DNA from: an uncultured Acidovorax sp.
GTDB taxonomy: Bacteria > Pseudomonadota > Gammaproteobacteria > Burkholderiales > Burkholderiaceae_C
NCBI GenBank assembly: GCA_913774955.1
Contig: CAJYKV010000020.1
Location: 1 to 64,000, forward strand
DNA length: 64,000 nt
Reading direction: 5' to 3'
A program made the position numbers and the translations under genes. Positions within the stretch are counted from its first letter, which is position 1. Each line of letters starts with the position of its first letter. The notes beneath the pieces were generated by a model. That model worked only from the letters and a program-made list of their open reading frames with translations, did not search any database and was not told where the DNA came from. This document shows positions 54,267 to 64,000 of this stretch, one piece after another.

Positions 54267-56072
54267 TCAGGTGCCGGCCATGATGTCCTGCCAGGCCCGC
54301 TCCGCCGCCAGCACCGCGGCGCACTGCGCCGTGTGGGCGAACCGGAAGTCCGCTCCGTGGAGGGTCTCGTCGGGAAACTCCGTGATGAGCGTGACGGGGG
54401 CGCCGCGCGGCACCTCGGACTGGATGCAGGCGGTGCCGTGGATGCGCTCGAACGGCAGCGCGCCCGCATGGCGCTGGTAGAGGGCGATCTGCCGGTCGTT
54501 GAATGCCGGCAGGCCGGGCACCTGCCGCAAGGCGGCGGCCACGCGTTCCAGCAGGGCCCGGCCGCGCGCTTCCCATCCGGCATGGTGGCGCAGGATCAGG
54601 AAGAAGCCCTTGGGAATCGTCCACAGATCGAAGCCGCGCGGAACGTAGCCGGTGAGCGGGCGCGTCCATTCGTGGGCCGGGTAGCCGTGCAGGTTGAGGT
54701 GCAGCTGTGCGCCGGAGAGCGCCAGGCCCTGCTCGAGGGCTTCGCGTTCGTACCAGGGAGCGCTCGCGCGGTACTCCAGATCATCGCCCAGCGCGGTGTA
54801 GCGCGCGGCGTGGTGCATGTGGTTCGGGTGGTGGGCCCCGAGCTCCCGGTGCAGCGCGTAGCCGTCGGGATTCTTCAGCGGCAGTAGTGCGAAGTGCGCG
54901 CCCGGCTGTGCCGCCAGCGCCCGGGCCGCCCGCAGCGCGCCGACCACCCCGGAGGTCTCGTTGGCATGCTGGCCCCCGCTCACCAGCACGGGCGCACGGC
55001 TGCCGCGCAGGTAGCGTCCCCGGACGGCGCGGCCCTGGCGCGAGTGCGCTCCGAACGGCTCGCCGCCCAGCTGCTCCAGCTCGCGCGCGATGCGCTCCGG
55101 CGAGGGGGCCTTGTCCAGGGCGTCCAGCGGCTGGCCGGCATCGGTGTCGTTCCATGCGGCGGCGTCCTGCGCGGCGGTGTCGAACGGCCGGGCCTCGACG
55201 CGCACGCGCGGCGGTGCACCGGGGGCGCACGGCCGGACGTCGGGCGCGAGCTGCCCCGGCTGCAGCAGGCGATCGCCGGGCGGCCGGCCCGAGTGGCGCT
55301 GGAAGAACTCCAGCAGACCGAAGTACAGGTCCTCGTGCAAGGCCTCGAAGGTGCTGATGCATTCGTGGGGCACGTCCAGCGGGCATTCGTAGCCCGGCAG
55401 GTCCACGCGCAGATCCAGCCGCTCGAAGTACGGCTCCTGCAACGGCCAGGGGTGGGATTGCACGGCCTCCACCGCGCGCCAGAACAGGTTATAGAACTCC
55501 GTGGCCTGAGCGGTATCGATCAGGTCGCCCGCGCCTTCCGAGCGGCCTGCGCGCAGCCAGCCGGCGGGGCAGAGCTGAACCGTCCCCAGCACGTCGGGCC
55601 GCAGCTGGTTCGGGGCGAACACCCGGTGCGTCTGCTGCGCGCCGCCGGCGAAGGTCAGTGCGACTTCGTAGTACAGAGTGTCCGCGCCCGCCTCGAAGTC
55701 CAGCGTGCAGGCGGGAAGCAGTGCGGCGAGCGGATAGGCTTCCAGCAGAAAGCGCTGCGCGCCCGCACCAGGATGGACCGGATAACGCACCACGGCGGCC
55801 ACCGGGCGCTCGCCCCCGGAGCATGCGGGAAGCTCCTCGAGGAACCAGTGCACCAGCGGCTTGTAGGCACTGCGCAGGCGCGCCTGCACGCCGGCCGCGG
55901 CGAGTCGCCCTTCAGCCGCGCGCCGTGCCTCGGCGCCCTCGAACAGCCAGCCTTCCACGAAGCACCCCCGCCACTGCGGCGTGGCGAAGCGCGCCAGCCA
56001 TTCGTCCAGCGTGCGGGGTTCCGTCGCGTCGAGCAGCAGTGTTGTGGTGGGGGCGTGGCCGGCAGGTTTCAT
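54267..56072 (-). CDS. M14-family zinc carboxypeptidase
   Basis: The 601-residue protein has an N-terminal region of about 350 residues of unknown fold. An M14 domain follows with zinc ligands in [12 protein letters not shown] (HxxE) and [13 protein letters not shown], and a late Glu in [11 protein letters not shown]. No signal peptide is seen, so it is probably cytosolic. It resembles uncharacterised M14-type peptidases; the substrate is unknown. ATG at 56072 is the first good start. It is divergent from the oxoprolinase-type gene. Confidence 0.83.
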   Translation of the reverse strand: MKPAGHAPTTTLLLDATEPRTLDEWLARFATPQWRGCFVEGWLFEGAEARRAAEGRLAAAGVQARLRSAYKPLVHWFLEELPACSGGERPVAAVVRYPVHPGAGAQRFLLEAYPLAALLPACTLDFEAGADTLYYEVALTFAGGAQQTHRVFAPNQLRPDVLGTVQLCPAGWLRAGRSEGAGDLIDTAQATEFYNLFWRAVEAVQSHPWPLQEPYFERLDLRVDLPGYECPLDVPHECISTFEALHEDLYFGLLEFFQRHSGRPPGDRLLQPGQLAPDVRPCAPGAPPRVRVEARPFDTAAQDAAAWNDTDAGQPLDALDKAPSPERIARELEQLGGEPFGAHSRQGRAVRGRYLRGSRAPVLVSGGQHANETSGVVGALRAARALAAQPGAHFALLPLKNPDGYALHRELGAHHPNHMHHAARYTALGDDLEYRASAPWYEREALEQGLALSGAQLHLNLHGYPAHEWTRPLTGYVPRGFDLWTIPKGFFLILRHHAGWEARGRALLERVAAALRQVPGLPAFNDRQIALYQRHAGALPFERIHGTACIQSEVPRGAPVTLITEFPDETLHGADFRFAHTAQCAAVLAAERAWQDIMAGT

Positions 56073-56218
56073 GGCAGGGAAGAAGGGGCGGAAGGCGGGG
56101 GCGGCACCGGGCACGATCCCTGCGGGACAGGGGAAGGCCCCATGGGCCCCTACATTATGGAAATCGCAGGCCGTGCCATGCACGCGCCGCAACAACGGAA
56201 TCTGGACGAGGACGCACT

Positions 56219-59878
<3,660 letters not shown>

Positions 59879-59944
59879 GTGTCCGGGGGCTGCAGCAGCA
59901 CCATGCTGCAGTCTTCGGCGGCGGCGGGCCGCAGCCCGCGGCCG

Positions 59945-60316
59945 TCAGGAGTCGCGTTCGCCGGCCTGGTCGGCCTGGCGGCTCAGGCTCGGCGGAACGT
60001 CGCGGCCCGCGCGGCGCGCACGGAACAGGGCGGCGCGCATGAGGAAGATGTTGGTCACGGGCACCGTCACCGCGACGAACAGCGCGATCAGCAGCGGATG
60101 CAGCGCCAGGCCATGGCCCGCGACCGAGAAATACAGCAGCGTGCCGTGCATGATGCACCAGCAGCCCATGGTGGCGATGATCGAAGGCGCATGCACGCGC
60201 TCGAAATACGTCTTGAGCCGCAGCAGGCTGAGCGAGCCCAGCATCGCGATCGCCGCGCCCACGAGCACCAGCACGGCCACGGCGATCTCGGCCCAGAGCG
60301 GGATCGCCTGCGTCAT
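59945..60316 (-). CDS. mnhG: Mrp-type Na+/H+ antiporter subunit G
   Basis: The 123-residue protein has three membrane helices and the MnhG/PhaG pattern AMLGSLSLLRLKTYFERVHAP and VTVPVTNIFLMRAALF. It is the last gene of the antiporter operon, overlapping the F gene by four bases. Confidence 0.92.
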   Translation of the reverse strand: MTQAIPLWAEIAVAVLVLVGAAIAMLGSLSLLRLKTYFERVHAPSIIATMGCWCIMHGTLLYFSVAGHGLALHPLLIALFVAVTVPVTNIFLMRAALFRARRAGRDVPPSLSRQADQAGERDS

Positions 60317-60603
60317 TCGATCACCTCGCCACGCAGCAGGAACTTCGCCATGGCGGTGGAACTGGCGAACCCCAGCAGCGCGATCAGCAGCGCCGCCTCG
60401 AAATAATTGGTGCTGCCGTAGTAGATGCCCAGCACCAGCATCGCCAGCATGCCGCTCTGGTACATGCAGTCGAGCGCCAGCACCCGGTCCTGCGCGGAAG
60501 GGCCCTTGAGGATGCGCACGAGCGCGAACACGATCGCCAGCGCGAGCATGGCCAGCGCGAGGGGCAGGGCCCAGGAGAGCACGGGGCTGGTGGTCATCGT
60601 CAT
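60313..60603 (-). CDS. mnhF: Mrp-type antiporter subunit F
   Basis: The 96-residue protein has three helices and the MnhF motif RILKGPSAQDRVLALDCMYQ. It starts at ATG 60603 inside the E gene's stop (ATGA overlap) and ends over the G start. Confidence 0.92.
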   Translation of the reverse strand: MTMTTSPVLSWALPLALAMLALAIVFALVRILKGPSAQDRVLALDCMYQSGMLAMLVLGIYYGSTNYFEAALLIALLGFASSTAMAKFLLRGEVIE

Positions 60604-61094
60604 GATTCGAAGATCTCCATCAGGGGGCGTTCGTAGCGCTGCTTGATGTGGCCGATCACGGCCTCGTGGCTGTCGAGCTCCAGCACGTGCAGCATCAGGA
60701 TGGAACGGTCCAGCGACAGCTCGGCCCACGAGGTGCCGGGCGTGATGCAGACGATCACCGCCAGCACGGCCAGCCCGTTCGCGTCGCGCAGGTCCAGGGG
60801 GATCTGAACGAATCCCGGGGGATGCTTGCGCTGCGACTTGAAGACGAGGAAGCGCACCACGTTCAGGTTGGAGAGCGAGGTGTCCACCATCACCGACCAT
60901 GCCAGGCGCAGGATCGCACCGGGCCGGCGCACCCGTACCGGCAGCGGGCGCAGTCCGCGCGTGAGCAGTGGAATCGCCACGCCCACGATGGCCGCGAGGA
61001 TCAAATGGCCGGCGCTCACCGAGTGGTTGAGAAGCAGCCACATGCCGGCCAGCGCGACGGACAGCAGCGGGGCGGGGAAGAGGCGCTTCATCAT
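60600..61094 (-). CDS. mnhE: Mrp-type antiporter subunit E
   Basis: The 164-residue protein has two to three N-terminal helices, then a soluble part with NLNVVRFLVF and CITPGTSWAELSLDRSILML, typical of MnhE. Two adjacent ATGs (61094 and 61091) are possible. It overlaps the D gene stop by four bases. Confidence 0.92.
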   Translation of the reverse strand: MMKRLFPAPLLSVALAGMWLLLNHSVSAGHLILAAIVGVAIPLLTRGLRPLPVRVRRPGAILRLAWSVMVDTSLSNLNVVRFLVFKSQRKHPPGFVQIPLDLRDANGLAVLAVIVCITPGTSWAELSLDRSILMLHVLELDSHEAVIGHIKQRYERPLMEIFES

Positions 61095-62914
61095 GGCACG
61101 GCCTTCGGTTCGGCCACCGGCCGTGCCGCCACGTCGGTCGCCGGAGAGCCCGCCGGCAACGGTGAGGGCGCGGGAGGCATCCTGCGCACGGTGGCGCCGG
61201 CCCCCGCGCCTTCGGGCGTGGCGGGCCCGGGCTTCGGCCGGGCCGACATCACGGCGTCGATGTAGCCTCCGGGCGCGTGCAGCGCGTTCGCCGTCGCCTG
61301 CGTGAAGTCCATCACCCGGCCGGCCAGCAGCGTGAGGCCCATGCAGCAGGCCAGCAGCAGCGCGATCGGAATGCCTTCGAGCACCCGCAGCTGCGGGGCG
61401 GCGCGGTCGTGCGTGGTCCAGAAATGCCGCATGCCCGTGCGCGTGAGCGCGAGCAGCGCCATCAGCCCCGTGGCGATCAACATGGCGAACAGCACCCAGC
61501 CGACCGTGCCGGCCCGCAGGCCGGAAGACGCGCCCAGCCCCAGCGGATTGAGCAGCGCCGTGAGCATCGCGAACTTGCCGACGAAGCCCGACAGCGGCGG
61601 CAGGCCCGCGATCACCAGCGTGCACACCAGGAAAGCGAGGCCCAGAAAGGCCACCGCTGCCGGAATGACGCGGCCGACCAGCACCATTTCCTGCTCGTCC
61701 ATGTTCATGCGCTGCGCGGGCACCAGCTCGGGCGTGAGGAAGGGGGCATCGTCGTCCAGCTCGTGGGGCGCGAGCGTGGCGCCGTCGTTGCGCCAGCGGT
61801 CGATCAGGTCGGTGAGCAGGAAGAGGGCGCTGATGGCCAGCGTGGAACTCGGCAGGTAGAAGAGCAGGCCTGCGGTGAGCAGGTTCTGCCCGAAGCCCGC
61901 GGCCGCCAGCAGCGTGCCCGACGACAGGATGGCCGCATAGCCCGCCAGCACCCCGATGCGCTGCGAACCCAGCATGCCGATCGCGCCGAAGGCCATCGTC
62001 ACCAGGCCGCCGCCGATCAGCCACAGGCTGCCGAACAGCGCGGACGGCCCGGCCTCTGCGCCGAACATCAGCGTCCACAGGCGCAGGATGGTGTAGACGC
62101 CGACTTTCGTCATCAGCGCGAACAGCGCACCTGCGGGAGCGCTCGCCGCGCTGTAGGCCGGCGCCAGCCAGAAGTTCAGCGGCCAGACCGCCGCCTTGAT
62201 GAGGAAGGCCGTGGCCAGGATGCCCGCGGCCGCGTGCAGCAGGCCACGGTCGGCATCGGCCACGTGCGGGATGGTCCGCGCGAGGTCCGCCATGTTCAGC
62301 GTGCCCGTGATGCCGTAGAGCATCGACACGCCGATCAGGAACAGCGACGAGGCCGCGAGGTTGATCGCGATGTAGTGCAGCCCCGCCTGCACCCGCGTGC
62401 GCCCGGAGCCGTGCAGCAGCAGTCCGTACGACGCCGCCAGCATGATCTCGAAGAACACGAACAGGTTGAAGAGATCCGCCGTGAGGAAGGCGCCCGCCAG
62501 ACCCATGAGCTGGAACTGGAACAGCGGATGGAAATGCACGCCCGCGCGGTGCCAGCGTGCCGCGGCGAAGACGATGGAGCACAGCGCGACCACGCCCGTG
62601 AGCACCAGCATGAGCGCCGAGAGCCGGTCGAGCGCGAGCACGATGCCGAAGGGCGCGGGCCAGTTGCCCGGCAGGTACACGCCCATGGTCACGGGCTTGC
62701 CGCCCAGGTGCGTCCAGAACAGCAGCGCGACCGCGATGCACAGCCCGGCCAGGGTGGACACCAGGTTCATGCCCATCTTGAGGCGCTGGCGCTCCTCGCG
62801 CAGCAGCAGCATCAGCGCAGCCGTCAAGAGCGGAAGCATGATGGGCGCGAGCATCAGATGCGGCATCGCGGCCGCCATCCACTGCGAGAACTGTGCCTGC
62901 ATAGCCGCGCTCAT
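61091..62914 (-). CDS. mnhD: Mrp-type antiporter subunit D
   Basis: The 607-residue polytopic protein is NuoN/NuoM-like, with about 14 helices and proton-channel residues in FHPLFQFQLMGLAGAFLTAD and FLIKAAVWPLNFWLAPAY. The C-terminal 60 or so residues are a Pro/Ala-rich soluble tail beyond the usual end. It begins 49 bases after the C gene. Confidence 0.93.
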   Translation of the reverse strand: MSAAMQAQFSQWMAAAMPHLMLAPIMLPLLTAALMLLLREERQRLKMGMNLVSTLAGLCIAVALLFWTHLGGKPVTMGVYLPGNWPAPFGIVLALDRLSALMLVLTGVVALCSIVFAAARWHRAGVHFHPLFQFQLMGLAGAFLTADLFNLFVFFEIMLAASYGLLLHGSGRTRVQAGLHYIAINLAASSLFLIGVSMLYGITGTLNMADLARTIPHVADADRGLLHAAAGILATAFLIKAAVWPLNFWLAPAYSAASAPAGALFALMTKVGVYTILRLWTLMFGAEAGPSALFGSLWLIGGGLVTMAFGAIGMLGSQRIGVLAGYAAILSSGTLLAAAGFGQNLLTAGLLFYLPSSTLAISALFLLTDLIDRWRNDGATLAPHELDDDAPFLTPELVPAQRMNMDEQEMVLVGRVIPAAVAFLGLAFLVCTLVIAGLPPLSGFVGKFAMLTALLNPLGLGASSGLRAGTVGWVLFAMLIATGLMALLALTRTGMRHFWTTHDRAAPQLRVLEGIPIALLLACCMGLTLLAGRVMDFTQATANALHAPGGYIDAVMSARPKPGPATPEGAGAGATVRRMPPAPSPLPAGSPATDVAARPVAEPKAVP

Positions 62915-62963
62915 CGGCGGCTCCCGGCCCGGTGGCGGCGATGGGTGGAGGCGCGCACGGCGG

Positions 62964-63329
62964 TCATGGCATCTCCTGCACGTCGCGCGAGTTCGATCCG
63001 TCCACGTGGTCGGTGCCCGACATGCCGCGCGAAGCGAGCAGCACCACCAGGAACAGCGCCGTCATCGCGAAGCCGATCACGATGGCCGTCAGCACCAGCG
63101 CCTGCGGCATCGGGTCGGCGTAGTGCAGCAGGTCTTTCGGCACGCCTTCGGCGAGCACCGGCTCCTTGCCCACGGCCAGGCCCAGCCGGCCCATGCTGAA
63201 GATGAACAGGTTCACCGCATACGACAGCAGCGCCAGTCCCATGATGACCTGGTAGGTCCGCGGGCGCAGCACCAGCCACACGCCCGATCCCGCGAGCACG
63301 CCGATCGCGACGGCCAGAACGATTTCCAT
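62964..63329 (-). CDS. mnhC: Mrp-type antiporter subunit C
   Basis: The 121-residue protein is NuoK-like, with three helices and family motifs RTYQVIMGLALLSYAVNLFI and DPMPQALVLTAIVIGFAMTA. Its ATG shares one base with the A/B gene stop (TGATG). Confidence 0.93.
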   Translation of the reverse strand: MEIVLAVAIGVLAGSGVWLVLRPRTYQVIMGLALLSYAVNLFIFSMGRLGLAVGKEPVLAEGVPKDLLHYADPMPQALVLTAIVIGFAMTALFLVVLLASRGMSGTDHVDGSNSRDVQEMP

Positions 63330-64000
63330 CAGGGGGTCCCTCCGGGTGCGGTGGCGGCGGCTCCGCCGCGCGCGCCTTCCAGCGCCGCCGGCTGCTGGCC
63401 TTCAGCGGCCTGGGCCGCCTGCGCGGACTGCGCCGATTCTTCCGCCTCGCGCTCCTCCGCGAGGCGGGCGTGGAAGCGGTGGCCGCGCACCGACTGGTGG
63501 GCGATGGCCGTCAGCATGAGCAGCGTGGCGCCGACCACGAGCGCGAACACGCCGATGTCGAAGAAGAGGGCGCTGGCCACGTGGATCTCGCCCACCACCG
63601 GCAGGTGCAGGTGGGCGGTGTGGCTGGTGAGGAACGGGTAGCCGAAGAACAGCGCGCCCGCCCCCGTGCCGAGCGCGAACAGCAGCCCGGTGGCGATCCA
63701 GCGGCGCGGGTACAGGGCCAGGTGCGCCTCCACCCACTGCGTGCCCGAAATGATGTATTGCATCAGCAGGCCGACCGAGAGCACCAGGCCCGCCACGAAG
63801 CCGCCGCCGGGCTGGTTGTGCCCGCGCATGAACATGTAGAACGACACCAGCAGCGTGAACGGCAGCAGCAGCCGCACCAGCACGGCCGGCACCATCAGAT
63901 AGCCGACTGCGGTGTCGGTCGCGTGGCGGGGGTTCAGCAGGTCGGTCTGCAGGTCGGCGGGCATGTTGCGCTGCTGTTCCGGCAGGTCCATGGCCTCGCG
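63329..64000 (-). CDS. Mrp-type antiporter fused subunit A/B, C-terminal part, cut by right edge
   Basis: The frame is open through the right edge; the visible 220 or so residues are the MnhB-like end: LVSFYMFMRGHNQPGGGFVAG, then HVASALFFDIGVFALVVGAT. In group 2 (Pha-type) systems this B domain is fused to the C-terminus of the NuoL-like A subunit, and the absence of a separate mnhB here fits that. The visible tail is Ala/Glu/Gln-rich. The N-terminal A domain lies outside the window; an internal ATG at 63991 is not the start. Confidence 0.85.
   Translation of the reverse strand, partial: REAMDLPEQQRNMPADLQTDLLNPRHATDTAVGYLMVPAVLVRLLLPFTLLVSFYMFMRGHNQPGGGFVAGLVLSVGLLMQYIISGTQWVEAHLALYPRRWIATGLLFALGTGAGALFFGYPFLTSHTAHLHLPVVGEIHVASALFFDIGVFALVVGATLLMLTAIAHQSVRGHRFHARLAEEREAEESAQSAQAAQAAEGQQPAALEGARGGAAATAPGGTP

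Overview
The window reads as about 64 kb of chromosome from a GC-rich betaproteobacterium of the Comamonadaceae, most probably a plant-associated Acidovorax. This is inference from gene content (phasin, Mrp antiporter with fused A/B subunits, photolyase cluster, HemP/ExbBD/TonB iron cluster), from roughly 70% GC in sampled core lines, and from a perfect plant-inducible-promoter (PIP) box in front of a type III effector-like gene. No rRNA, tRNA, CRISPR array or prophage was seen.

Layout. 1-8.57 kb is an accessory island of visibly lower GC (about 60% in sampled lines). It holds the 3' tail of an unknown gene, a tightly coupled minus-strand operon of three hydrolases (CHAT caspase-like protease, alpha/beta hydrolase, trypsin-like protease fused to a NACHT NTPase), and a decayed IS5-family transposase abutting core sequence. 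8.59-13.96 kb is a MarR-controlled AaeB/AaeX/AaeA-type efflux operon with an outer-membrane lipoprotein channel. 14.1-19 kb is a light-repair cluster (SDR, FeS photolyase-like protein, DASH cryptochrome, DUF2256, renalase-like oxidoreductase) ending in a decayed marR fragment. 19.2-22.4 kb holds a DUF2141 protein, NudK and an amidohydrolase. 22.4-27.6 kb is a TonB receptor plus ABC importer operon. 27.8-40.1 kb contains iron genes (DUF2325, GlcG/HbpS-like, hemP, exbD, exbB, tonB, bfd) with three Fur-type sites, interleaved with putA/lrp, rlmD and a BI-1 family gene. 40.2-48.9 kb carries phasin, thioesterase, gamma-glutamyltransferase, pncB, a 2-hydroxyacid dehydrogenase, rmuC and an MFS gene. 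48.9-49.7 kb is the PIP-box effector candidate. The rest has a LOG-family protein, crcB, a TRAP transporter, an M14 peptidase, a fused 5-oxoprolinase-type enzyme and an Mrp antiporter operon cut by the right edge.

How genes work together. The three-hydrolase operon looks like an NTP-dependent conflict (antiphage-type) module: a STAND/NACHT sensor carrying its own protease, a caspase-like protease and a lipase-like enzyme, made as one coupled transcript. The iron genes form a Fur-controlled uptake and energising set. The TonB receptor and ABC importer could draw on the same ExbBD/TonB energiser. The most unusual items are the three-hydrolase operon, the PIP-box effector candidate, and a pair of about 90-bp intergenic repeats lying next to Fur sites.
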